Source of the DNA: Paragemmobacter straminiformis
Lineage (GTDB): Bacteria > Pseudomonadota > Alphaproteobacteria > Rhodobacterales > Rhodobacteraceae
NCBI RefSeq assembly: GCF_014243445.1
Contig: NZ_JACLQD010000002.1
Location: forward strand, 186,001-250,000
Length of the DNA: 64,000 nt
Reading direction: 5' to 3'
Of this stretch, positions 21,613 to 30,043 are shown piece after piece. Numbering within the stretch: position 1 is the first letter of the stretch; each line of letters starts with the position of its first letter. The position numbers and the translations under genes were made by a program. The notes under the pieces are model-generated. The model worked only from the letters and a program-made list of their open reading frames with translations, ran no database searches and was not told the DNA's origin.

Positions 21613-22521
21613 ATGCGGCGGTTTGCGACCTTCGCGGCTGTGGTATCCGTTTTTGCGGGGACAGTCGTGCCTGACGGTGCCACGGCAGGGCCATTCGGCA
21701 GTTTTGGCGGGGCATCCTGCGCGCAGCTCGCAATGCCGAGGGTGCCTGCCTACAAGCGGGTGGTGCGTGATCTCGACGTGACGCGCACGCTCGACATCGA
21801 GGGGCCGGAGTGGAACGACACGCTGGTTCTGGGCTGCAACGTCCACAAGGTGCGGGGCGACGGTATCCGCATCCGCAACGTGCGCAACCTGACGATCCGT
21901 GGCTGCCATATCAGCGACATCAAGGGGGTGGGGATATTGCTGCGCTCCACGGGCGGCACCTCGGGTGTGTGGCTGGTGGACAACCTGATCGAAGGCACGG
22001 ATTCCGACGGGATCGCCGCCGCGCAGCGGGCCGAGGACGGGGTTGACCATACCGGCCTTGTGATCGGCTGGAACCGGATCGACACGACCGGACGGCGCGG
22101 CCATGACGGACGCCAGCACGGGATCTATTCGCAAGCCTCGGACGCGGTGATCGTGTCGAACAGGATCAGCGGCCCGCGCGAGGGCAACGGCATTTCCGTG
22201 CGCAGCTCCTCGCTTGTGGCCTGCAACACGGTGTCGGGCACCTCGCGCGATGACAAGCCGGGCATCCGCTATTACGCGGACCATGTGACGGGGCCGTCAA
22301 AGGCGCTGATCATCCGGGGCAACAGGGTGACGGGGTCGTCGGTCGGGATCGACATCATGGACCCGCCGGGGCGCAATGCGGACCGGATGGATGACATCGT
22401 GCGGTCGGTCGAAGTGACCGGAAACCGTTCGGAACGCTTCGTCCTGACCATCGCGCATTTTTGGCTGAAGAATAAACTTATCAAGCTGTTGCAGAAGAAT
22501 AATGAAGAAATCCAGAAGTAG
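21613..22521 (+). CDS. Secreted right-handed beta-helix protein of the polysaccharide locus
   Basis: About 302 residues. An N-terminal signal sequence (RRFATFAAVVSVFAGTVVP) is followed by repeated short beta rungs: IRIRNVRNLTIRGCHISDI, VWLVDNLIEGTDSDGI, VIVSNRISGPREGNGI, LIIRGNRVTGSSVGI. These fit a parallel beta-helix (pectate-lyase-like) fold, often a polysaccharide lyase, epimerase or binding protein. I use the ATG at 21613 because it starts the signal peptide; a GTG at 21553 is possible. The 3' end overlaps the Wzz-like gene by 20 bases. Enzymatic activity is not shown by any clear active-site motif. Confidence 0.75.
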   Translation: MRRFATFAAVVSVFAGTVVPDGATAGPFGSFGGASCAQLAMPRVPAYKRVVRDLDVTRTLDIEGPEWNDTLVLGCNVHKVRGDGIRIRNVRNLTIRGCHISDIKGVGILLRSTGGTSGVWLVDNLIEGTDSDGIAAAQRAEDGVDHTGLVIGWNRIDTTGRRGHDGRQHGIYSQASDAVIVSNRISGPREGNGISVRSSSLVACNTVSGTSRDDKPGIRYYADHVTGPSKALIIRGNRVTGSSVGIDIMDPPGRNADRMDDIVRSVEVTGNRSERFVLTIAHFWLKNKLIKLLQKNNEEIQK

Positions 22522-23827
22522 TCTCTTCGACCGTTCCAATGAAACGGCAGCGCTTGCCGACAAGGCGGCCGCGTTGCGCATACAGGCGGCGCGTGCCTAT
22601 CCCGCGCCGGATGCCGCAGCCAACCGCGCCGCCGAGGCCGTGCCGCTGCGTGCGCCCCAGCCTGTTGCCAACCGCCCGCCCAAGCCTGTTGCCAACCGTC
22701 CGTCCGAGCCTGTCGCCCTGCGCCCGCCCGCAGGGGGCGAGACAAGCCCCGCAGCGGGCCGCTTTCCGCCGCTGGCCCCGCCCGACGACCGGGCCGGGGA
22801 CGAACCGCTGTTCGACTTTGGCGGGTTTCTGGCATGGTTCAACCGTGCCAAGCTGTGGATCGCGCTGTCCTGCGCCGCCGTCGGGCTTGCCGGATTTCTT
22901 ATGGCGCGGCAGGACATGCAAAGCAGCCCCGTGTTCACGAGTGCGACGGACATCCAGATCTTTCCCGGTGACCTGCAACTGGAATTCGCGCGCAAGGCGC
23001 TGGGCGGGTCGCGCGATGCGCAGACGGCATCGGTCGTGCGCAGCCTGACCGAGGAATTGACCGGCGATGGCGTGCTTGCCCGCGCCGTCGAGATCGCCTT
23101 TGCGGAGCGGCCCGCGCCCGAGGTTGCCGCCAAGCGCAAAGGTCCGCTGTCACGCTGGTCGGAATGGCTGAACTACGGGCAGTTGCCCGAGGCGGCGGCT
23201 GATCCGCTGGCCCCCTATCGCGAGGCGTTGACGATCGATTCCATCGACGGCTCTTTCGTGATGCGGATTTCGGCGTCGATGGGTGATCCGCAAAGCGCCG
23301 CCGATCTGGCGAATGCGGTCTATGCCGCCTATTCGGAGCGGCGCATGGCCGCGCGGGACGAGGCACGAGAGGCGTTGCGCGCGAGCTATGCCGCCAAGAT
23401 CGAGGATGCGCGCGAGGAACTGGATGCGCTGATCCGGCGCGAGATCGAACTGGACCGCGAGGTTGCGCCGGCCGCGCCGGTTGCGGCGGCGGGGGCAGGG
23501 GCAGCGGCGGCAGTTGCGGCTGCCCCTTCGGTGAAGGCGGTGGCCGAATTGCGGGCGAACCTGCAGAATCAGGATGCCTTGGTGCGGTCGATCGGCGCGC
23601 TGCGAAGCGAGCTTGTCACGCGCGAGATCGACAATACCAACCTTGGCGGCGATGCATCGGTGCTGCGCAGGGCGGTGCCCCCGGTCGTGCCGGACGGGGC
23701 GACGCCGCTGATGACGGGCTTTGCCTATGCGGTCGGCTTCTTCCTGTTCCTGATCGGCGTGCTTGTGCTTGGATCTTCGGGGTCGGCGCTGGCGCGGCGC
23801 ATGACGAAAGCGGGCGCGAAGCGGTGA
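22502..23827 (+). CDS. Wzz/GumC-like chain-length determinant family protein
   Basis: A 441-residue inner-membrane protein. The N-terminal 100 residues are disordered, with four eight-residue Pro-rich repeats. A first membrane helix (about 119-137, LWIALSCAAVGLAGFLMA) leads into a periplasmic domain with coiled-coil segments (AAKIEDAREELDALIRREIELD) and a final helix (about 405-425). This is the polysaccharide co-polymerase layout. No C-terminal tyrosine kinase is attached. The stop overlaps the next start (GTGA). It probably sets polymer length together with the Wzy-like protein. Confidence 0.8.
   Translation: MKKSRSSLFDRSNETAALADKAAALRIQAARAYPAPDAAANRAAEAVPLRAPQPVANRPPKPVANRPSEPVALRPPAGGETSPAAGRFPPLAPPDDRAGDEPLFDFGGFLAWFNRAKLWIALSCAAVGLAGFLMARQDMQSSPVFTSATDIQIFPGDLQLEFARKALGGSRDAQTASVVRSLTEELTGDGVLARAVEIAFAERPAPEVAAKRKGPLSRWSEWLNYGQLPEAAADPLAPYREALTIDSIDGSFVMRISASMGDPQSAADLANAVYAAYSERRMAARDEAREALRASYAAKIEDAREELDALIRREIELDREVAPAAPVAAAGAGAAAAVAAAPSVKAVAELRANLQNQDALVRSIGALRSELVTREIDNTNLGGDASVLRRAVPPVVPDGATPLMTGFAYAVGFFLFLIGVLVLGSSGSALARRMTKAGAKR
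22634..22729 (+). repeat. Four 24-bp tandem repeats inside the Wzz-like gene
   Basis: Four in-frame units encode EAVPLRAP, QPVANRPP, KPVANRPS and EPVALRPP. The middle two are nearly identical at DNA level. They lie in the cytoplasmic tail and could vary in number by slippage. Confidence 0.75.
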
Positions 23828-25257
23828 CGCGCGGGCGGGCGGAAGGACAGTCGGGGGCGGGGGTGGCCGTCGTTCTGGCGCTTTTCGCCGGTCTGTGGCT
23901 GGGGCTTGCGGCAGCGGTTTCGGCGGTGCTGGGCATCGCGCGTGCGGATGCCGCGCCTGCGGTGGTGCTGGCCCCCTTTGCCCTTGCCGGACTGGCAAGC
24001 CTGCGCTGGCCGCATCGGGCCGTGCCGATGCTGCTGCCGGGGCTTCTGGTGTTCTTCAAGGTCAACGATGCCCTTGCCGAAACGGTGGGCGGCACGGTCA
24101 CCAACGATACGCTGGCCGCAGCCCTTGCGCTGTGGCTGCTGTTCCGGCTTGGCCGTGACCAGCTGATCGAGACGGTTCTGGCGGGGCGGCTGTTCCTTAT
24201 TCTGCTGGCCGGTCTGGCGGGGGTGCTTCTGGTGTCGTCGATCAATGCCGTGGACCGGGCGCAAAGTCTTGCCACGAGTGCCATCTTTGGCAAGGATGTC
24301 GCCCTTGCCATCCTGCTTGCGCTTTCGATCCGGACGCGGCGGGATCTGGATGCGCTGATCGACTGGCTGATCCTTTCGACGGCCTTTTGCGCCGTGATCA
24401 TCCTTTACGACACGATGCAGGGTGCGCCGCTGTTCCCCGGCGACAAGATCGCGACATGGCAAGGGGCGCTGAGGTCGAGCGGGGCTTCGACCGAATCCGT
24501 GCCGGATGTGGCGGCCCTGATCCTGATGGGGACGATCCTTGCCGGAACCAATGCCGCCCGCAAGGCAAGGGGGCGCTGGCTGCATATCGGGGCGGCGATC
24601 CTTGGGGTGGCGGCGGTTCTGGCCACGATCAGCCGCGCGCCCTTTGCGGCGCTGCTGGTCATGGCGGGGCTGTTTCTCTATCGCCACCGCCACGAGGCCT
24701 ATTTCGCGAAAGCCGTGAGCCTGTCGCTGGCGACGCTTCTGGTCGCGGTGCTGACCTTGGCGCAGCCTGTCATCTCGAAGTTCGGAGCGGTCGCCGCGCC
24801 GTCCGAGGACCGGACCGTGGCACGTCGGCTGAGCTATCAGGAGATCGGGATCGACCTGTTCGGACAGGCACCCTTCCTCGGGATCGGGGCGGGCAACTAT
24901 GCGGTCCATTTCGCCTCGGACGAGTACCGCTTTGTCGGGGGGCGCGGCAGCGAGGCGCGGCCGTTGCACAACATCTACCTGCAATATGCCACCGAAACCG
25001 GACTTCTGGGTTTCGGCTATTTCATCGGGCTGGTGGGGGCCATCGCTGCAACGCTGCTGCGGGGCACGCGCAGCGGCGAGGAGACGATCGCCGGACAGTC
25101 CGAGGGGTTGTTGCTTGCGCATATCTCGATCTGCGCGCTGCTTCTGGCGCTGTCGTCGAAATCCTTCCTTGGCCTGTGGCTGCTGGTCGGCTTTTCCATC
25201 GCCCTTGCGCGGTTGATGCGCAAGCACGGGCCGCCGGGCGGGGCGTTGCAGCCCTGA
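23824..25257 (+). CDS. O-antigen ligase/Wzy-like polymerase
   Basis: A 477-residue protein with about 12 membrane helices and a large periplasmic loop near the C-terminus (QEIGIDLFGQAPFLGIGAGNYAVHF, then RPLHNIYLQYATETGLLG). The His-Asn element with the GxGxGNY loop is the Wzy_C/O-antigen ligase signature. A GTG start overlaps the Wzz-like stop (GTGA at 23824-23827). It should polymerise or ligate the lipid-linked units exported by the flippase. Polymerase and ligase cannot be told apart from sequence. Confidence 0.85.
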   Translation: MTRGRAEGQSGAGVAVVLALFAGLWLGLAAAVSAVLGIARADAAPAVVLAPFALAGLASLRWPHRAVPMLLPGLLVFFKVNDALAETVGGTVTNDTLAAALALWLLFRLGRDQLIETVLAGRLFLILLAGLAGVLLVSSINAVDRAQSLATSAIFGKDVALAILLALSIRTRRDLDALIDWLILSTAFCAVIILYDTMQGAPLFPGDKIATWQGALRSSGASTESVPDVAALILMGTILAGTNAARKARGRWLHIGAAILGVAAVLATISRAPFAALLVMAGLFLYRHRHEAYFAKAVSLSLATLLVAVLTLAQPVISKFGAVAAPSEDRTVARRLSYQEIGIDLFGQAPFLGIGAGNYAVHFASDEYRFVGGRGSEARPLHNIYLQYATETGLLGFGYFIGLVGAIAATLLRGTRSGEETIAGQSEGLLLAHISICALLLALSSKSFLGLWLLVGFSIALARLMRKHGPPGGALQP

Positions 25258-25260
25258 GCG

Positions 25261-26136
25261 TCAGGCCGCGAGGAAGGTGACGCCTTCCATCTGGCGGATG
25301 CGGGTGATGTCGCGCTGGTAGCCGCTGTTCAGATCATCGAGCAGGGATTCGTCCCAGCCGGGAAGTTCGAATTCGGTTTCGATCTGGTCGGGCAGGGCGA
25401 ATTTGTCGAGGAAGGCCGAGACGATCCGCCGCCGCTGCGCGACCGAGCTGGGCGGGTTGGAGGAGAGATAGCCGTTCATCCGCGTCAGCCCCTCGGGCGA
25501 CATGATGCTGGTCAGCAGTTCGTCGGTTTCGGCAAGCTGGGTGTCGGGGGCGTGGCCCGAGACGTTCTGCAACACCTCGGGCCATATCAGGGGGGTGTCC
25601 TCGTCGCACCAGATGGTGAGCGGGGCGTCGGGGTTGAGGGTGCGGATCTCTTCGACCATGCGGCTCCAGCTGAGGGCGCGCGGGTCGGCGGTGCCGATGA
25701 ATTCCTCGTAGGGTTTGCCGCGCTGCTTGGCAAAGAGGGCGGGCAGGAAGCTGGCCGGATTGCGGATGGCAAGGTGGAACTCGGCCTCGATCTCGGGGAA
25801 GATCTGGGTAAAGGCGCGGATGCGTTCGCCTGCGGCAGGGTAAAGGCGGCGGTCGCGGATCGCCCATTGCGGATAGGAGAGGAAATTGTCCCATGACAGG
25901 ATCAGCCTGTCGGCGCGGTCCTCGTCCATGATCTGGTCAAGGACAAGCGCCTGCGTGTCGCGCGATGCGGCGCGGCCCTTGAGCGTGATCGCCGTGTCGC
26001 GCAGGAGCGCGCGGTAGCGGGTGGGGCCGGGGACCACGATGCCCTGATGGCCGAGCGTGGCGCGGTTCTTCCACAGGCAGCGGATGAGACGTTCCTCATC
26101 TGTGCAATGGGCGCCGAGGTGATACACGATACGCAT
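25261..26136 (-). CDS. Hypothetical protein with sulfotransferase-like N-terminus
   Basis: A 291-residue soluble protein. It starts MRIVYHLGAHCTDEERLIRCLWKN, a pattern (HLGAHKTG-like) resembling the nucleotide-loop region of sulfotransferase-like proteins in marine Rhodobacterales. Conserved-looking segments include FHLAIRNPASFLPALFAKQRG and RMVEEIRTLNPDAPLTIWCDED. I do not recognise a named family with certainty. It is convergent with the Wzy-like gene (three bases between), so modification of the polysaccharide is possible but unproven. Confidence 0.6.
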   Translation of the reverse strand: MRIVYHLGAHCTDEERLIRCLWKNRATLGHQGIVVPGPTRYRALLRDTAITLKGRAASRDTQALVLDQIMDEDRADRLILSWDNFLSYPQWAIRDRRLYPAAGERIRAFTQIFPEIEAEFHLAIRNPASFLPALFAKQRGKPYEEFIGTADPRALSWSRMVEEIRTLNPDAPLTIWCDEDTPLIWPEVLQNVSGHAPDTQLAETDELLTSIMSPEGLTRMNGYLSSNPPSSVAQRRRIVSAFLDKFALPDQIETEFELPGWDESLLDDLNSGYQRDITRIRQMEGVTFLAA

Positions 26137-26226
26137 GGATGACTGTTCTGCCGTCTGCCCGTTTCTTGGCCCTGACTATACGGGCTTTTCTGGACAGGGA
26201 AACCGCTTTCGGCTAGATCGCCTGAC

Positions 26227-27885
26227 ATGATGTCCGACCAAAACACTCAAGTTAGGGGCGCGTGGCAGGGGGTCCGGCTGGATGGCTGGTCGCTCGGGGC
26301 TGCGCTGATTGCCATTGTGGTGCTGGCGCCGATGGTGGCGGTGGTCTGGATCGCCTTTCATCCGACCGAGAACATCTGGCCGCATCTGCTGGCGACGGTC
26401 TTGCCGCGCTATTTCACCACGACGCTGACGATGATGCTGGGCGTGGGGGTGCTGACGGCGGCGATCGGGACGGGGGCGGCGTGGCTGGTGGTGATGTACC
26501 GCTTTCCGGGGCGGGGCTGGCTGGACCATGCGCTGCTGTTTCCGCTGGCGATTCCGGCCTATGTCGGGGCCTTTGCGCTGGTGGATTTCCTGCAATATGC
26601 GGGGCCGGTGCAGACAGGGCTGCGCGCGGCGATGGGCTGGCAGACGGCGCGGGACTACTGGTTCCCCGAGGTGCGGTCCGAGGGCTTTGCCATTCTGGTG
26701 CTGGCCTTTGCCTTTTACCCCTATGTCTACCTGCTGGCCCGTGCCGCCTTCCGCGAGCAATCGGGCTGTTCCTACGAGGTGGCGCGGGCGCTGGGTGCGG
26801 GCCCCTGGGGGCTGTTCCTGCGCGTGGGCCTGCCGCTTGCGCGGCCTGCGGTGGCGACGGGGGTGGCGCTGGTGCTGATGGAGACGGTGGCCGATTACGG
26901 CACGGTCACCTATTTCGGCGTGCAGACGCTGACGACGGGCGTGTTCTCGACCTGGCTCAACGGCAACAACGCGGGCGGGGCGGCACAGATCGCGGGGGTG
27001 ATGCTGGTGCTGATCTTCCTGCTGGTCGCGACCGAACGCATCAGCCGCCGCCGCGCGCGCTTTCACCGCCAAAGCCGCGCCTCGCGCCCTGTGGCGCCGC
27101 TGGCGCTTGAGGGCGGGCAGGCGTGGCTTGCCACGGGGTTGTGCCTGCTGCCCTTTGGTCTGGGGTTCGTCCTGCCTGTGGCGGTGATGCTGGTGCATGC
27201 CTTTGCGGCACCCGGCGTGTGGCTGGCGCCCGGGCTGGGCGAGGCCTTGGGCAACACGCTTTTCGTGGGCGGGGTCGCGGCCCTTGTGACGGTGGGGGCG
27301 GCGGTGTTCCTTGTCTACGGGGTGCGGATGGCGGGGCGCGGGCTGGCGCGGGTGGTGCTGCCGCTGACGACGCTGGGCTATGCGGCGCCGGGCGCGGTGC
27401 TGGCGGTGGGGATCCTCATTCCGCTGGCGGCTTTGGACAACCGTGTCGCCGATGCGGTGCTGGCGCTGACGGGGCATGATCCGGGGTTGATCATGACGGG
27501 CACCTCGGGGGCGCTGATCCTTGCCTATGCGGTGCGGTTCTTCGGCATCGCGCAGGGGGCGGTGGATGCGGCCTTCGGGCGGGTCTCGCCGTCGCTGCCG
27601 ATGGCGGCGCGGTCCTTGGGGCGGTCGGCGGGAGGGGCGCTGCGGGCGGTCTACCTGCCGTTGATGCGCGGCTCGGTTGCGACGGCGCTGCTGGTCGTTT
27701 TCGTCGATTGCGTAAAGGAATTGCCCGCGACGCTGCTGTTGCGGCCGTTCAACTACAACACGCTGGCAACACGGGTGTTCGAGCTTGCCAGTCTTGAGCG
27801 CCTGTCCGAGGCGGCCCCCGCCGCGCTGATGGTCATGGCCGTGGGCCTGTGCGCCGTGGCACTGCTGGCACGGGCGAACCGCTAG
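26227..27885 (+). CDS. FbpB-type iron(III) ABC permease, lone gene
   Basis: A 552-residue permease with two tandem BPD_transp_1 halves and about 12 membrane segments. The EAA loops read YEVARALGAGPWGLFLRVGLPLARP (first half) and SLPMAARSLGRSAGGALRAVYLP (second half). The double-length single-chain design is that of Fbp/Sfu/Afu ferric-iron importers (also thiamine/phosphonate types). No binding protein or ATPase is beside it, so it must work with parts encoded elsewhere. The start may be 26227 or the next ATG at 26230. Confidence 0.85.
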   Translation: MMSDQNTQVRGAWQGVRLDGWSLGAALIAIVVLAPMVAVVWIAFHPTENIWPHLLATVLPRYFTTTLTMMLGVGVLTAAIGTGAAWLVVMYRFPGRGWLDHALLFPLAIPAYVGAFALVDFLQYAGPVQTGLRAAMGWQTARDYWFPEVRSEGFAILVLAFAFYPYVYLLARAAFREQSGCSYEVARALGAGPWGLFLRVGLPLARPAVATGVALVLMETVADYGTVTYFGVQTLTTGVFSTWLNGNNAGGAAQIAGVMLVLIFLLVATERISRRRARFHRQSRASRPVAPLALEGGQAWLATGLCLLPFGLGFVLPVAVMLVHAFAAPGVWLAPGLGEALGNTLFVGGVAALVTVGAAVFLVYGVRMAGRGLARVVLPLTTLGYAAPGAVLAVGILIPLAALDNRVADAVLALTGHDPGLIMTGTSGALILAYAVRFFGIAQGAVDAAFGRVSPSLPMAARSLGRSAGGALRAVYLPLMRGSVATALLVVFVDCVKELPATLLLRPFNYNTLATRVFELASLERLSEAAPAALMVMAVGLCAVALLARANR

Positions 27886-27910
27886 GCCAAAGGCCGGAAC
27901 ATCAGGGAAA

Positions 27911-27986
27911 TGGTGCCCCCAGCAGGACTTGAACCCGCGACCCCCTGATTACAAATCAGGTGCTCTACCAGCTGAGCTATAGAGGC
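27911..27986 (-). tRNA. tRNA-Thr (anticodon TGT)
   Basis: A 76-base cloverleaf on the minus strand: acceptor GCCTCTA pairs with TGGGGGC, D arm GCTC/GAGC, anticodon arm CCTGA-TTTGTAA-TCAGG with TGT, T arm GCGGG-TTCAAGT-CCTGC, discriminator A and an encoded CCA. It reads ACA and, by wobble, other Thr codons. It lies between the lone permease and the EPS-type genes; no duplicated 3' end (attachment site) was noticed. Confidence 0.95.
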
Positions 27987-28051
27987 GTGGGCAGGGATGT
28001 AGCCCTATTGCGGCAAGCCTGCAAGAGGAAGGCGCGGGGTGGGGGGCGACG

Positions 28052-28798
28052 TTACACTTTCGGATCGGCCTGCGGGGAACCCCGGCGCGCATAGAGGACG
28101 GCGGTGCAAGCGGCGAGTGAGACCATCAGCAGTTCGCCGCCGTCCTCGATACGCCCCAACGCCTGCCGGAGCAGTTTGACAAGATGATCGTTCCGGTCGA
28201 ACACGATCTTCGTGACGGAATGGATCAGGTCCATGCCGACGGCAAAGAAGACCAGACCCGCAAAGACGAGGGCAAAGACGAGGTAGATGCCCAGTTCGTC
28301 CTTTTGCATGCGCAACAGACACCATGCGAGAGGGGGCAGGAACAGGATGCCGGCGATGCCCCAGGCGACAAGTTCGCCGATGTCTTCTGCGCCCTTCGAC
28401 AGGCCATATCTTTGCAGGCTATGTTCGATCACCTCTCCGAGGCGTTCGTGATACGAAAAGGAGTCGTCGAAGGTGATGAAGCCGAAGAGCAATGCGAAGA
28501 AGAGGAAAGCCTTTTTTCCGGTTTTGCCGAACGAGTAGAGGCAGGCCGCAGCACAGATGAATTCGACGACATACATGAAGATTTCGGGCAGCGCCCCGTC
28601 CTCGGTCAGAGAGAACATGTGGTCTGCCGGCATGCGGACACCCTCGGCGCGGAACAGGTCGCGCAGGACGGTCAGTCCCAGAAGCAGCAGCGCCGCCCCC
28701 ATGATGACCAGAAAAGCGTTGCGGCAAGCACGGTCGTTGCGCAATTGCGCGCGCATTTGCGCGAGTTCCGATTTCAACCCGTTGTAATAGGAGAGCAT
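28052..28798 (-). CDS. Multi-helix membrane protein of the sugar-transferase operon
   Basis: A 248-residue protein with about six membrane helices (for example FLVIMGAALLLLGLTVL, AAACLYSFGKTGKKAFLFFALLFGFITF, ILFLPPLAWCLL). A charged segment DDSFSYHERLGEVIEHSLQ stands between helices. The start at 28798 follows GAAGGG. It is 53 bases downstream of the ExoY-like sugar transferase on the same strand, probably the same operon. No domain name can be given; a role in export or in regulation of polysaccharide synthesis is possible. Confidence 0.72.
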   Translation of the reverse strand: MLSYYNGLKSELAQMRAQLRNDRACRNAFLVIMGAALLLLGLTVLRDLFRAEGVRMPADHMFSLTEDGALPEIFMYVVEFICAAACLYSFGKTGKKAFLFFALLFGFITFDDSFSYHERLGEVIEHSLQRYGLSKGAEDIGELVAWGIAGILFLPPLAWCLLRMQKDELGIYLVFALVFAGLVFFAVGMDLIHSVTKIVFDRNDHLVKLLRQALGRIEDGGELLMVSLAACTAVLYARRGSPQADPKV

Positions 28799-28851
28799 CC
28801 GATGCCCTTCGCCACGGCCCGCCGCACCGGCGGGCGTGAGCCGGAGCCGGA

Positions 28852-29550
28852 TCATACTCCCGTGCGGCGGACGAGGGCGACGAGGGCGGTGTCGAACAGC
28901 ACCCGGATGTCGCCGCGCAGGGATTTGGAGGCGATGTAGTCCAGATCGATCTTGCAGCGCTCGACGAAATCGGTCGGCTTGTCGCGCATCACCTGCCATG
29001 TTCCGGTTATGCCCGGACGCACGGCGAGACGGGCGCGCTGCCACGGTTCGAGGTGCTGGGGCGGGCAGGAATTGGCGCGAGGGCCGACAAAGGACATGTG
29101 GCCGCAGATCACGTTCCAGATCTGGGGCAGTTCGTCGAGATAGGTCTTGCGCATCCAGCGGCCCGGACGGGTGATGCGCGGGTCGTCCTTCATCTTGAAG
29201 CCCGCCGCCTGCGCGAGGGGCTGGCCGCAGAGGTCGGCTTTCAGGCTTTCGGCATCCGGCACCATCGTGCGCATCTTGACGATGCGGAAGGGCTTGCCGT
29301 CCTTGCCGTAGCGGGTTTGCAGAAAGAAGGCGGGCGCACGCGGATTGTCGAGTTTGACAACCAGAAAGAGAATGATTACCAATAAGGCAATGGCGGGCAG
29401 CGCTACGATGGCAATGGCCAGATCGAAGGCGCGGTACTTGAACGACAGGCCCGTGTCGGGGCGGCCCACAGGCGGGCTTCGCTTGGCGCTTGCCGAACGG
29501 CCGGGGCTTACGCCCTTGCTTTGAAAACGATCCCCCGGGAAATAGACCAT
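28852..29550 (-). CDS. Undecaprenyl-phosphate sugar phosphotransferase (ExoY/PssA type)
   Basis: A 232-residue initiating sugar transferase. One membrane segment (about 46-68) follows KYRAFDLAIA. The catalytic domain has QTRYGKDGKPFRIVKMRTM, DDPRITRPGRWMRKTYLDELPQ, NVICGHMSFVGPR and RPGITGTWQV. In VGPR-A the usual Pro after Arg is Ala. It has only the C-terminal catalytic unit, like ExoY, not the long WbaP form. It should start repeat-unit assembly by moving a sugar phosphate to undecaprenyl phosphate. The start at 29550 has GGAG seven bases before. A perfect 16-bp palindrome lies about 98 bases upstream. Confidence 0.9.
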   Translation of the reverse strand: MVYFPGDRFQSKGVSPGRSASAKRSPPVGRPDTGLSFKYRAFDLAIAIVALPAIALLVIILFLVVKLDNPRAPAFFLQTRYGKDGKPFRIVKMRTMVPDAESLKADLCGQPLAQAAGFKMKDDPRITRPGRWMRKTYLDELPQIWNVICGHMSFVGPRANSCPPQHLEPWQRARLAVRPGITGTWQVMRDKPTDFVERCKIDLDYIASKSLRGDIRVLFDTALVALVRRTGV

Positions 29551-29647
29551 CGCAGACTCCGGCCAATAGATACGTGGCGCTCCAAGGCTGTGGCAGAGCC
29601 TTTGAGCGGTGGTGAAATGCAGCCTTGGACCCATACCTTTGGGCGTA

Positions 29648-29663
29648 GTTAATACGTATTAAC
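29648..29663. promoter_or_regulatory. Perfect 16-bp palindrome GTTAATACGTATTAAC (CtrA-like)
   Basis: A perfect palindrome with TTAA-N6-TTAA geometry, 98-113 bases before the ExoY-like start. It is the best of three matching sites in polysaccharide promoters (the others are at 19787 and 21524). Confidence 0.55.
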
Positions 29664-29974
29664 GTAACGAAAGACTTGTCTACGCTTTCGACACAATTTG
29701 GTCATATTTCTTTTGGTCCGGACGACTTATCCACCGTTTTGCAACCTTTTGGTGAGGTTCACAGGCAAAAATGGCCTATTTGCGAGAGTCCGATCTGCCT
29801 TTGTTTTGCCATAATTCGCGCGGCCCGTTCGCAAACCGCCTCGTTTTTCGCCATCTGCGGGCTTCGGGCCGCAAGGGGGCTGCGGAAGGCGGGACTGATT
29901 CGCCGCGCTTTCGAAAGGTGGCGGGCCGGCCATCTTTCGGGTGTTTGCGGACTTGACAGACCCGATCCGAAACT

Positions 29975-29986
29975 GACCAATTGGTC
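29975..29986. promoter_or_regulatory. Palindrome GACCAATTGGTC before the peptide importer
   Basis: A perfect 12-bp palindrome 58-69 bases before the binding-protein start. The ACCAATTGGT core is of a type used by GntR/FadR-like repressors, but no such regulator is adjacent. Candidate operator by position only. Confidence 0.35.
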
Positions 29987-30043
29987 TACATCATGGTCGG
30001 GCCGATGCAGCCTGCCGGACAAAATCCTGACGGGGAGTCATTC

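Larger units (their letters stand above)
29551..30043. other. Divergent promoter region, relatively AT-rich
   Basis: These 493 bases separate the sugar-transferase operon from the peptide importer. They hold the palindrome GTTAATACGTATTAAC (29648-29663) on the polysaccharide side and GACCAATTGGTC (29975-29986) on the importer side. Open frames inside it lack family sequence and are not called as genes. Confidence 0.65.

Noticed and set aside
27911-27986. tRNA-Thr as an island integration site
   Set aside because: No integrase gene and no repeated tRNA 3' end was noticed within the window.
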